NCBI GenBank assembly: GCA_052143275.1
Contig: JBKQTH010000479.1
Location: 1 to 13,581 of the forward strand
From: JAJPKE01 sp052143275
GTDB taxonomy: Bacteria; Chloroflexota; Ktedonobacteria; Ktedonobacterales; JADMIN01
Direction: 5' to 3'
DNA: 13,581 nt
The notes beneath the pieces are model-generated. The model had not been told where the DNA came from, ran no database searches, and saw only the letters and a program-made list of their open reading frames with translations. Made by a program: the position numbers and the translations under genes. Positions 1 to 7,398 of this stretch are shown here, in pieces. Numbering within the stretch: the first letter of the stretch is position 1; every line of letters starts with the position of its first letter.

Positions 1-1250
1 GACCCATCATTGTTGAGCGGGCCAATCACGATGCTGCTGCCGTCACTAAACTGGATATTGCCGGCGGTGATCTGGTCGTTGAGATTGGGCCGGTCATAGA
101 GGACGATCATGTTAACTGTCTGAGGACTGGCCCAGGTGAGCTTCAGCCAGCTGCCGGCTTTGCCGCCCACGGTTGCCCACTCCCGGGTATAGTCATGTGG
201 ATAGCCGTCAATCACACCATCGATGGCTTTATTGGCGGTCTGCCTGGTACTGGTGTTCTGCGAGGAGGCAGTCGCCGTCGCCTTCAGCGCGAGATCAGGA
301 CTTGGGCTCGCGGAGACTGTGTATTGCCGGAGCAACCATGACGCATATCCAGTCATGGCGCAACTTGCGGCGCTGGAGCAGGTGCCGCCGTCATGCTGGC
401 CGTAGGTGTAAAACGCGTTTTGCTTGACAGCCAGGACGGAGCCGGTGACATTAGCCGGATGCTGCGAGGTAGCATAACCTAGATATCCGGTGAGAGTGAA
501 GGACGACGTGTACTGTTGCACGGCGGCCTGGGTCATGTAGGCAACCGCGTGATGGTCGCTGTGATCTCCGTCGCCAAATGTGCCGGCGTAATCCTGCGTC
601 AAAATTTGATCCGGCTGGAACAGGGACAGTAAATCGGCGAGCGTGTTTATGAGGTCCTGCTGACTGTAGCTAGTTGAGCCGTCTACCGCTCGCATTGTGG
701 GGATCGTCCCCTGCCACAGTTTCTGTGAGCTTTCATAGCTGTCGCTGGGAAAGCCGGAGCCGTCTACATTCCCATCGGGCAGACGGAGAAAAACTAGCGA
801 GACAGTCGAAAAATCCGCGGGAGTGTAGACCGAAATGGGATGGCCGGAAATACCGGCATCGGCCTGATTCCAGGAATTTGGGGTTCCGCACAGCTCGGCG
901 TACGCTGCCTTCACGCCGGATTCCCGGCCTTCCCAGTAGGCGGAATTACGCCCATCGTCGCCCGCGGTGATATAGACCAGTCGGACAGACCGGCCGGCAC
1001 GAAGGGCATAAATTATGTCGGGATTCTGAAAGAGCAGATCATCGTCTGGATGCGCCACGACGCTGAGCGTTGACCCGTTAGCTGCTAACACACGTAGCCG
1101 CCCAATCGCAAGGCCGGCACCGGCGAGAAGCGCAGTGGCACCGGCCCCAATAAGAAAAGTCCGGCGAGGGAAGCGATAGAGTGGACCCTGAAATGCTCTG
1201 GTTATCTTGTCTAGGCGCCTGATGTCGGTTGCCTTGGATGGTAACGGCAT
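1..1250 (-). CDS. PIG-L/LmbE-family deacetylase with Tat leader and discoidin-like C-terminal module (3' end outside window)
   Basis: Probable zinc-dependent N-acetylglucosaminyl deacetylase-like enzyme, exported. The frame is open from ATG 1250 to the left edge, giving 416 codons with no stop. A twin-arginine motif (FPRRTFL, residues 28-33) precedes a small hydrophobic stretch (33-50), which suggests Tat export or membrane anchoring. The PIG-L metal motif HPDDD lies at 67-71 and the second family motif HSDHH at 230-234. From about residue 320 the sequence changes to a discoidin/F5-8C-like module (ATASSQNTSTRQTANKAIDG, about 325-344), which usually binds carbohydrate. The start is supported by AAGGTGG just upstream. 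The gene lies downstream of the sugar operon on the same strand but is separated from it by an IS scar. The substrate is unknown; deacetylation of a surface glycan fits the neighbourhood but is inference. Confidence 0.9.
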   Translation of the reverse strand, partial: MPLPSKATDIRRLDKITRAFQGPLYRFPRRTFLIGAGATALLAGAGLAIGRLRVLAANGSTLSVVAHPDDDLLFQNPDIIYALRAGRSVRLVYITAGDDGRNSAYWEGRESGVKAAYAELCGTPNSWNQADAGISGHPISVYTPADFSTVSLVFLRLPDGNVDGSGFPSDSYESSQKLWQGTIPTMRAVDGSTSYSQQDLINTLADLLSLFQPDQILTQDYAGTFGDGDHSDHHAVAYMTQAAVQQYTSSFTLTGYLGYATSQHPANVTGSVLAVKQNAFYTYGQHDGGTCSSAASCAMTGYASWLLRQYTVSASPSPDLALKATATASSQNTSTRQTANKAIDGVIDGYPHDYTREWATVGGKAGSWLKLTWASPQTVNMIVLYDRPNLNDQITAGNIQFSDGSSIVIGPLNNDG

Positions 1251-1490
1251 TTTCCACCTTCTGAGCAAAATGGCAGTACACTTCATATGAATGCCACTAA
1301 CGATTCACAGTGTACAAGTAGACGGCCAATTCCGTGAACTTTAGGGATGTAAAGATATATTGCTACACTAAACAGAACTGCCTGCGTCGCTAGTGTACTC
1401 GATGCTGTCTATCAGGAAAACTGAAATAGGACTTTTTGACTCATGCGTATGTGCTGGTGTGGTGCCCACCTGAGCAGGCGTAGCCGTGGG
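1251..1490. other. AT-richer upstream region of the PIG-L gene
   Basis: No gene is visible between the deacetylase start and the IS scar. The stretch is clearly more AT-rich than its surroundings and probably holds the deacetylase promoter, but no convincing -35/-10 pair was found. A perfect 10-base palindrome TTCATATGAA lies at 1282-1291, flanked by TGGCA (1271-1275) and TGCCA (1292-1296). It is a possible operator, without further support. Confidence 0.35.
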
Positions 1491-1758
1491 TGAAGTTCTC
1501 CCGATTTGGTAGACGAAACAGGACCAGGCGACAACTTATGTGGTGGGAGACCACCTTCTCTCATAGGCCTCCGGTGAGAGATACTCGAGAGCCGAATGCC
1601 GACGCTATCGACGCCGATCGTAAGAGCTCTCGATGTACTCGAAGAGCGCGCTGCAAGCCTGATCAAAGGTAGGGAAGGCCTGCTGCTTCAAGGTCATAAC
1701 CAAGCGCTGGCATACGAGGTCTGCAAGCAGGGATTGTCAATGCACCGGGAGCGTATAC
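1491..1758 (-). pseudogene. IS3-family transposase 3' remnant and right-end scar
   Basis: Reading the minus strand gives TLKQQAFPTFDQACSALFEY (1635-1694), then IESSYDRRR, an in-frame TAG at 1605-1607, then RRHSALEYLSPEAYERRW and a stop at 1536-1538. This matches the C-terminal end of IS3-family rve-domain transposases, whose usual pattern is TLK..., FEYIE.FYN.RR and HSALGYLSPEE.E. Further upstream a different frame gives NPCLQTSYASAW, which resembles the family's N.YDNA.AESF block, so a one-base frameshift is likely near 1697-1705. The terminus probably begins at TGAAGTTCTCCC (1491). No matching left end was found. The element is dead: only the last part of the transposase remains and it carries at least one nonsense change. 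Family assignment is from motifs; the exact borders are approximate. Confidence 0.72.
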
Positions 1759-1763
1759 CCCAT

Positions 1764-2732
1764 TCAATTGACCGCGCCGAGTCGGGCGCGGTACAGGGCG
1801 AGCAGCTCGGGATGATCGGAGAACCACTGGATCATGGATCCAAAACCTTGCTCGATAGTGTAGAGCGGCCGCCAACCAAGGGTGCGCTGTAGTTTGCCGC
1901 TATTCGCCACCCAGACGTTGGTGTCCCAGTGCCTGTCAGCCATCGATCCCCACACTGGCTCGGTCTGGATCGCCAGGGCACGCCGCGTCATTTCCACGAC
2001 CTCGCGCAGCGCAGTCTGCACACCAGTGCCGACGTTGTACACCGCCCCCGGCTCCTGGCCCGCGCTACTCGCCGCCCGGACTAAGGCCTCATTTGCGTCG
2101 TCGATGTACACGTAATCGCGGGCCATATCGGGTCGAACCAATGGGGGGAGACGACCCTCCAGACCACGGACAATGAGCGTTGGCATTAGTCGTGTCGGCT
2201 CCTCGTAGGGGCCGTAGATGGAGTAGAGCCGCAGCGTAACCAGATGAAGGCAATGACGCTGCGCCGTGTAGCGGCAGAACAATGTGGCCGCGGCCTTCGT
2301 CACCGCGTAGTCGCTATTCGGGTCGATCCACTCGTGCTCGTCGGGTGCGTGGTCCTTGTACCCATACTCTGAGGACGAGCCGGCGTGGACAAAGGCCTCG
2401 AAGCCGACCTGGCGGCAGGCCTCCACGAGATTGACCGTGGCGATGAGGTTTGTCGCTATCATCTTATGAAGATCGGCTTGCGTGGAATAGGCGCCGTGTG
2501 CGGCCAGATGGAATACCCAGTCTGCCCCGATGCGTGCGACGACTCGGGCTAGCGTGTCGGAATCGCCTAGGTCGACTTCATGCCAGCGCACGTCATGGCG
2601 GATCGCTGCAACACGCCATAGTGAGGCCCCACCGCGGACGAGGAGGTGGACCTCGTGGCCGTCGAGGAGCAATCTACGGGCCAGATTGGCCCCGACGAAG
2701 CCTGTTGCCCCTGTGATAATGACGCGCTTCAT
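1764..2732 (-). CDS. NAD(P)-dependent epimerase/dehydratase (extended SDR)
   Basis: Nucleotide-sugar epimerase/dehydratase type enzyme, 322 aa, usual length for the family and cytoplasmic. The Rossmann motif GATGFVG is at 8-14, the acidic end of the cofactor region near D54, the FHLAAHG strand at 74-80, the serine block AGSSSEYG at 117-124, and the catalytic pair Y142/K146 in YAVTK. Glycines and SSE.YG spacing fit extended SDRs that act on NDP-hexoses. Exact activity (4-epimerase, 4,6-dehydratase or 4-reductase) cannot be told. It starts 14 bases after the sulfotransferase stop with a good AGGAG site, and is the last gene of the minus-strand operon. Its stop lies a few bases from the IS3 scar, yet the C-terminus looks complete. 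Confidence 0.92.
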   Translation of the reverse strand: MKRVIITGATGFVGANLARRLLLDGHEVHLLVRGGASLWRVAAIRHDVRWHEVDLGDSDTLARVVARIGADWVFHLAAHGAYSTQADLHKMIATNLIATVNLVEACRQVGFEAFVHAGSSSEYGYKDHAPDEHEWIDPNSDYAVTKAAATLFCRYTAQRHCLHLVTLRLYSIYGPYEEPTRLMPTLIVRGLEGRLPPLVRPDMARDYVYIDDANEALVRAASSAGQEPGAVYNVGTGVQTALREVVEMTRRALAIQTEPVWGSMADRHWDTNVWVANSGKLQRTLGWRPLYTIEQGFGSMIQWFSDHPELLALYRARLGAVN

Positions 2733-2746
2733 GGCCGACTCCTGGA

Positions 2747-3670
2747 CTAGATGAAGTTGCTGTAGTCGAAGATGTCCAGGTATTGCCAGCTATAGTCCCG
2801 GATGGCGTCGCGCTCCTGATGAGAAAGCTCTTCTGCTGCGGACTTGTTGTGCTGGGGCGTCACCTTGCGCAACGTGCCCCAAGGATAGACTTCTTCGAGC
2901 TGGATACCGTTCCAGGTTGGGAGGCGCAGTGAGTCGGTTGGCTCGAGACCCAACTCCTCGCAGATTGCGCCGAGCGTCTTATGCGGGTCAGCCATCACGT
3001 CCTCTGCGCGCACGACGTGCATACGGCCGGGGAATTTCTGGCAGAAGTAGAGCGCATAATACTGGTTCATTGTCCAGCCAAGCATGTAGTGGTGCAGCCC
3101 TAAAGGCACAGGACGCTTCTTCGTATCGGCGTAGGCAGACCAGGGGTTGCGCACAACGTGCAGCACGTGCGCCTCAGGCAAATCAGTCAGTATCTTGTCT
3201 GCGTCGACAGTGATGATCGGGCTGTAGCCCACGTACACCGTCTGCTCACTGGTGCGTTTGTAGTCCCTCCAGGCGTCGAAAGTGGCCCGATAAAAGGCCG
3301 CCACATTGTTAGCACGCGAGCGACCTGTTTCATGCACATAGTTGGCATACATGCGTCTCCGCTCGTCGTCGGAGAAATCCATCGGCATGTGCCGGAACTT
3401 GCTCACCTCCGGGGTGCGTGCGCGGACCTTGCCCTCCTCGTCTATGATTGCATGGTAGTCTTCGTCGGGAGTCGCGTCGAGCGCAAAGACCGGCCAGCGG
3501 TACTTCTGCGGGAACATTGACGTCAGGTGATCCTGCACCAGCCGCGTCCCAATCTGCGACTCGAACGGGTAGACAAACATCTGCGGGTGGCCATCTAGGA
3601 ATCGGTGCGTTGTGTTGCCGCCGTTCTCGTACATCGCTCCAAGCATCAGTAGCTTCAAATCCTGGCTCAT
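2747..3670 (-). CDS. PAPS-dependent sulfotransferase family protein
   Basis: A 307-aa protein of the Sulfotransfer family, expected to move sulfate from PAPS to a hydroxyl of a sugar, lipid or metabolite. The 5'-phosphosulfate loop region is ENGGNTTHRFLDGHPQ (15-30), followed by FVYPFES, as in bacterial enzymes with R.GTT..L..LDGHPQ. The usual arginine/serine of the loop is replaced (GGNTT). The 3'-phosphate motif HVLHVVRNPWSAYADTK (168-184) keeps R174 and S178. The later block VRAEDVMADPHKTLGAICEE is the typical Y/VEDL...P...L..I...L element. GAGG lies 6 bases before the ATG and the gap to the DUF4915 gene is 7 bases, so the two are co-transcribed. The acceptor is unknown; the operon context suggests a glycan. 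Confidence 0.85.
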   Translation of the reverse strand: MSQDLKLLMLGAMYENGGNTTHRFLDGHPQMFVYPFESQIGTRLVQDHLTSMFPQKYRWPVFALDATPDEDYHAIIDEEGKVRARTPEVSKFRHMPMDFSDDERRRMYANYVHETGRSRANNVAAFYRATFDAWRDYKRTSEQTVYVGYSPIITVDADKILTDLPEAHVLHVVRNPWSAYADTKKRPVPLGLHHYMLGWTMNQYYALYFCQKFPGRMHVVRAEDVMADPHKTLGAICEELGLEPTDSLRLPTWNGIQLEEVYPWGTLRKVTPQHNKSAAEELSHQERDAIRDYSWQYLDIFDYSNFI

Positions 3671-3677
3671 TTAGACC

Positions 3678-4892
3678 TCACTTCTTTCCAGCGGCACTTA
3701 CCACACTCGTGCTGAACGCGTACAGCACTTGCCTGTCACGAGTCGTTGCCCGTCTGGTGCCAACCGGGTACAGGAAACCGGTCGTGAATGCGCTCGGTAC
3801 CGCCTCGATGGCGAACACCTGATTACCGTAGGGCCAGATGAGGCTGCCCAGTACCTCGCCCGTCCGTGTTGCGACCGCGTGCAGTCCGCACACGCTGGCG
3901 TTAACATCCAGCCCGGGCGCGTACTGAGCAAAGCGAGCGATAACGCGGGACGAGCCAACAAAGGCGACCTCACCGTGGAAGCACAGGCCGCGTGACCAGC
4001 CTGGCAGCTTGACGGTCGGTACGAAGCTACCGTCCTCGGCGTAGCCCAGTTCGCCATAGCCGCTGTTGTTGACCCACACGCGGCCGGCGTGCAGTCGGAC
4101 AGAATGGGGGCGGGTGAGGCCGCGCACCATCGGTCGGCGAGTGGCGCCTGAAAAGATGACGCCGCGCTGATCAACCGAGAAGTTGCGGTGCCCCGGCCGA
4201 CGGGCTGAGACTACCTCCGTCGAGGCGGAGAAGTAGGATGCGGCCAGATTCAACCCAGCTGCGATCGAGTTCAGTTGGATGTGATTGCGGTCGAAGATTG
4301 GCGCACCGGCGCGCTCGATGCACTCGGGCCACCACACCCGGTCGAATCTTCCGTCGGCGTGAAGGTGTACCACAGCGTTCTGGCCAACCGAGTTGGCGTA
4401 AAGCTCGCCGCCAATCACGGCCAGGTCGTGCATGTAGAGGTAACCGGGGAATAAACGTGAGCGCACGGGAATCAGTGGTCGATCCTGCAATGCGTCTGGC
4501 TTGACGTCGGTCCTGCCCACCAGACCGGTTACCGGAGCTAGGTCCCATAGCTGGTTCGGGTTGCGCGTGCTGGCCACGTGCACGATGCCGCACTTCAGAT
4601 CCACTGCAAGCCCCGAGGGATGGGGCACCTTGGTGTACGAGACCGCCGGGCCGTGCTCGTCCGCTCGCAGCGCCAGTAGGAGATGCTCGTACTCGCGTGT
4701 GACGAGCAGCGTGATTCCGAGGCGGGCAAGCGTCTCCCACCACGCGCCGCGGACACTGTACCGCAACAGCCGCGGGTCGACTTCGGTATCCTCCCAGTGG
4801 CTCATCACCTGCGCCGGCGCACGCCAGGACGCGTTGTGCGCCGCCCAGAGTTCGTCGAGCTCCGTCTGCTGGGGTAGTTCCATCGAGTTCAC
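3678..4892 (-). CDS. DUF4915 / TIGR03032-family beta-propeller-like protein
   Basis: A protein of up to 404 aa from a family of unproven function that often occurs beside sulfotransferases and glycan genes. Diagnostic blocks are HPSGLAVD (91-98), YMHDLAVIGGELYANS (153-168), NHIQLNSIAAG, LTRPHSVRLHAGRVWVNNSG, and LPGWSRGLCFHGEVAFVGSS. Repeated 'address-strand-turn' segments suggest a propeller fold. No signal peptide or membrane segment is seen. The first codon is GTG at 4892, which overlaps the TGA of the GT2 gene as GTGA and has GGAAG 8 bases upstream. An ATG three codons in (4883) is the alternative. A role as partner or scaffold for the adjacent sulfotransferase is inference. Confidence 0.85.
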   Translation of the reverse strand: MNSMELPQQTELDELWAAHNASWRAPAQVMSHWEDTEVDPRLLRYSVRGAWWETLARLGITLLVTREYEHLLLALRADEHGPAVSYTKVPHPSGLAVDLKCGIVHVASTRNPNQLWDLAPVTGLVGRTDVKPDALQDRPLIPVRSRLFPGYLYMHDLAVIGGELYANSVGQNAVVHLHADGRFDRVWWPECIERAGAPIFDRNHIQLNSIAAGLNLAASYFSASTEVVSARRPGHRNFSVDQRGVIFSGATRRPMVRGLTRPHSVRLHAGRVWVNNSGYGELGYAEDGSFVPTVKLPGWSRGLCFHGEVAFVGSSRVIARFAQYAPGLDVNASVCGLHAVATRTGEVLGSLIWPYGNQVFAIEAVPSAFTTGFLYPVGTRRATTRDRQVLYAFSTSVVSAAGKK

Positions 4893-5635
4893 TTTCCGCG
4901 CTTCCGCATGTTGCGCCGCAATTGCCAGGCGCCGACGTACATTTTACAGGCAGACCACAGGTTGGTCGTCGACTTGCCTCCGTGCCGGCGAGTCGAGAAA
5001 ATCGGCACTTCCAGCATGGGGTAGCCAGCGCGGTGGCAGATGGCGATGAATTCCGCGTCGATTAGGTCGTCATTTCGGCGGAGCTCCAACAACTCGCTAA
5101 ATGCGCGTGGGAACACCTTGGGCGTGCCGTTGACGTCCCAGTACGGCAGATCGAAGAGCGAGCGGCATTCCAGGTTGTAGAGCAGCGAGCCCAGGCGGCG
5201 GAGTAAACCCTCGCGCACCTTGCGGTTTGCCTTGATCACGACGTTGGGGTTAGCGGAGGCGTAGAGCAGCATAAGCAACAGGTCTTGCTGGGTCGTGCGC
5301 GCCGAGTTAGTGTAACAGATCAGGTCACCTCGCGCTGCCTGAATGCCCACCCGTATTGCAAGTCCCCATCCGCCCTTCTCGCTGACGATCAAGTGGATAC
5401 AGGGGTGCTTCTTCGCTAGCGCCTCGCAGACTTCCACAGAGCGATCACGGCAGCTGTTCAGCACGAGGATGATCTCGCACGGTGCCGGCACTTTGGACAG
5501 TATGGCAGCGTACTCCGTCACAATGTCCTCAATGTGGTCGGCCTGGTTGTGCACAGGAATGATCAACGAGAGGCGCATCGGCGGGTCATGCGCCGCCTTC
5601 GACTCCAGGGACGGGAGCGGATTTAGGCTGCCCAT
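4889..5635 (-). CDS. GT2-like glycosyltransferase lacking the canonical DXD
   Basis: A 248-aa glycosyltransferase family 2 domain, resembling polyprenyl-phosphate sugar synthases but without a C-terminal membrane domain. The N-terminal strand LSLIIPVHNQADHIEDIV (22-39) and the conserved EIILVLNSC (54-62) are typical. The position where DAD/DXD is expected (after GDLICY) instead reads TNSARTTQQDL (109-119). The C-terminal acceptor region KVREGLLRRLGSLLYNLECR and IFSTRRHGGKSTT follows the DPM1-like pattern. ATG 5635 is preceded by GAGGAG, 3 bases after the transketolase subunit stop. An internal ATG at 5578 lacks a good ribosome site. It could be an active member of a DXD-free subgroup or have a changed activity. 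Confidence 0.85.
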   Translation of the reverse strand: MGSLNPLPSLESKAAHDPPMRLSLIIPVHNQADHIEDIVTEYAAILSKVPAPCEIILVLNSCRDRSVEVCEALAKKHPCIHLIVSEKGGWGLAIRVGIQAARGDLICYTNSARTTQQDLLLMLLYASANPNVVIKANRKVREGLLRRLGSLLYNLECRSLFDLPYWDVNGTPKVFPRAFSELLELRRNDDLIDAEFIAICHRAGYPMLEVPIFSTRRHGGKSTTNLWSACKMYVGAWQLRRNMRKRGK

Positions 5636-5638
5636 GGC

Positions 5639-6580
5639 TTATTTAGCTCCTCGGAGTCGAGTGGCCTGCAATGCGCGCTGCGCCGTCGCGACTAGCACTT
5701 CAGCAGTGAGCCCATGGGCGCGGTGCAGGTACTCCGAGCTGCCGGTCAGGCCACCAGTCAAGCGCCCGATCCCATTCCGGACTACAAGGCAACCGAGCCC
5801 GTGCTCGGCAACTGCCTCGCACACCAGCGAGCCGACGCCACCAGTGATGTAGTGCGCCTCGACTGTCAGCGCCACAGGGACATGCGCTAGACATTCCACC
5901 AGGTCCTCGATCGGCGGCGGATTGAGGCTGGCGATCACCGCCACCTTGGCCTCAATGCCGCGCTCGCTAAGCAGGCACGCCGCAGCCACTGCCTCGCTGG
6001 CCACCGGCCCCATCGCCACGAGCAGCAAGTCCGATCCGCCGAAGATAACCTCGGCCCTCGCCAACCGGAAGCGACCACCTAGTTCCGGTACCGCGTGCTT
6101 GTCGTTCTTGCCCAGGCGATAATAAACTGGCCCAGGCAGGTTCCAGGTAGCGCGCAGCGCCGTGTGCGCCTGGGCAGGATCGGCGGGGACAATGACCGTC
6201 AGGCCCGGCTGCATGCGCATCACGCCCACATCCTCCAAGCCGTGGTGGGTCGGTCCGGCGGTGCCGTACTCTACCCCACCCCCCACCGCTATCACGCGCA
6301 CCGGCAGTTGGTGAAGTACCGGCCCGTTGCGGATGAACTCGTAGGGACGAAGCGCGGCGAAAGTCACGATGGAGTAGACATATGGAATAAATCCCGCTTC
6401 GGCCAGGCCTGTGGCAACCCCAACCATGTTCTGCTCTGCCACGCCGACGTTGAAGAAACGGTCTGGGAACCGCTCCATAAACGGTTCGAGCACTGAGTAG
6501 CCCAGGTCGGCAGTCAGCAGGACGACACGTGGGTCCTCTTCGGCCAGCTCGATCATTGTCCGAGTGAATACGGACCTCAC
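5639..6580 (-). CDS. Transketolase, C-terminal subunit (pyrimidine-binding and C domains)
   Basis: Second half of a split, ThDP-dependent transketolase (313 aa from the chosen start). It forms the active site together with the N-terminal subunit. The pyrimidine-domain motif FFNVGVAEQNMVGVATGLAE (42-61) contains the catalytic glutamate E49. The block GTAGPTHHGLEDVGVMR (106-122) holds the usual substrate-side histidines, followed by VIVPAD. A C-terminal transketolase domain follows (LLVAMGPVASEAVAAA onward). The frame is open up to ATG 6646, but that start would overlap the upstream gene by 70 bases. GTG 6580 overlaps the upstream TGA by 4 bases (GTGA) and puts the known domain at the N-terminus. 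Two-carbon ketol transfer is expected; donor and acceptor are unknown. Confidence 0.88.
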   Translation of the reverse strand: MRSVFTRTMIELAEEDPRVVLLTADLGYSVLEPFMERFPDRFFNVGVAEQNMVGVATGLAEAGFIPYVYSIVTFAALRPYEFIRNGPVLHQLPVRVIAVGGGVEYGTAGPTHHGLEDVGVMRMQPGLTVIVPADPAQAHTALRATWNLPGPVYYRLGKNDKHAVPELGGRFRLARAEVIFGGSDLLLVAMGPVASEAVAAACLLSERGIEAKVAVIASLNPPPIEDLVECLAHVPVALTVEAHYITGGVGSLVCEAVAEHGLGCLVVRNGIGRLTGGLTGSSEYLHRAHGLTAEVLVATAQRALQATRLRGAK

Positions 6581-7398
6581 GTGGACCTGCCAATCTCTTC
6601 CAGCGCCCGCTCGTACTCGTCGGCCGATAGGGGCGAGTAGTGCCACTTGATCTGGCTCTCTATGAACGAGACGCCTTTGCCAAATGTCGTGTGGGCTACG
6701 AGGATGTGCGGTGGGCCGGCCGTCGTGTCCAGACCATTGATGATGGCAGCGATCTGCGCCCCACTATGCCCATCTACCTCCTGCGTATCCCAGGCGAACG
6801 CCTCCCAGCGCTGCGCCATTGAATCCAGCCCCAGGACGTCAGCTGTGTACCCTAGCGCTTGCTGGCCGTTGAGGTCAAGGATCGCTACGAGGTTAGCCAG
6901 CCGCCAGTGCGCCGCGAACATCACCGCCTCCCAGGTGGAGCCCTCGTCACACTCCGCATCGCTGAGCAGCACGAAAACGCGTCGTGGCGAGCCCTGCATC
7001 CGAGCCGCCAGCGCCGCGCCCGCGCCCAGGCTCAGGCCATGACCGAGCGAGCCCGTTGAGAAGTCGATGCCGGGAAGGTCGTGCTCAGGATGCACGGCCA
7101 GAAGGCTGCCATCGCCACAGTACGTGTTGAGCTGCTCCTCATTGAGCTCCCCACGCAGATACAGTGCAGCGTACAATGCCAGTGCGGCGTGGCCCTTGGA
7201 GAGGATGAAGCGGTCTCGCTCGGCGTAGCCCTCTTCTCCGCGAGCGGGGCGGCGCAATACGTCACTGTAGAGTGCCGCGATGATGCTGGCGATCGACAGT
7301 GACGAGCCGATATGGCCCACATTCGCCCGGCGCGACTGCTCGATGACGACCCGCGCAACATCCTGGGCAGTGATCTGTGGCGTTGAACTCAATCCCAT
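6577..7398 (-). CDS. Transketolase, N-terminal (ThDP diphosphate-binding) subunit
   Basis: First half of the split transketolase, 273 aa from ATG 7398. Motifs in order: ANVGHIGSSLS (26-35, H29), SKGHAALALYAALY (67-80, H70), HPEHDLPGIDFSTGSLGHGLS (103-123), and LLSDAECDEGSTWEA (144-158), which stands in for the GDGxxxEG diphosphate/Mg site, then LVAILDLNGQQALG with N178. Split pairs of this type are known from central metabolism and from sugar or glycan clusters. The reading frame extends upstream to 7572, but that part overlaps the GT87 fragment and lacks family similarity. ATG 7398 has AGGAGG only one base away; TTG 7392, which forms a TTGA overlap with the upstream stop, has the ideal 7-base spacing. 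Either start leaves the catalytic domain intact. Confidence 0.88.
   Translation of the reverse strand: MGLSSTPQITAQDVARVVIEQSRRANVGHIGSSLSIASIIAALYSDVLRRPARGEEGYAERDRFILSKGHAALALYAALYLRGELNEEQLNTYCGDGSLLAVHPEHDLPGIDFSTGSLGHGLSLGAGAALAARMQGSPRRVFVLLSDAECDEGSTWEAVMFAAHWRLANLVAILDLNGQQALGYTADVLGLDSMAQRWEAFAWDTQEVDGHSGAQIAAIINGLDTTAGPPHILVAHTTFGKGVSFIESQIKWHYSPLSADEYERALEEIGRST

Noticed and set aside
1540..1554. Hairpin GTGGT-GGGAG-ACCAC as a possible SDR terminator
   Set aside because: Short stem without a T-run and located inside the transposase remnant, so probably part of its coding end.
1596..1892. Plus-strand frame of 98 codons with ATG
   Set aside because: Antisense to the IS3 transposase remnant and the SDR C-terminus; the opposite strand explains the sequence.
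4501..5049. Plus-strand frame of 182 codons
   Set aside because: Arginine/serine-rich shadow lying opposite the DUF4915 and GT2 genes, both of which have clear family motifs.
5967..6593. Minus-strand frame of 208 codons
   Set aside because: Alternative frame inside the transketolase C subunit; composition is typical of an out-of-frame GC-rich shadow.
6580..6646. Longer N-terminus for the transketolase C subunit
   Set aside because: The extra 22 residues lie out of frame over the conserved end of the N subunit and match nothing in the family.
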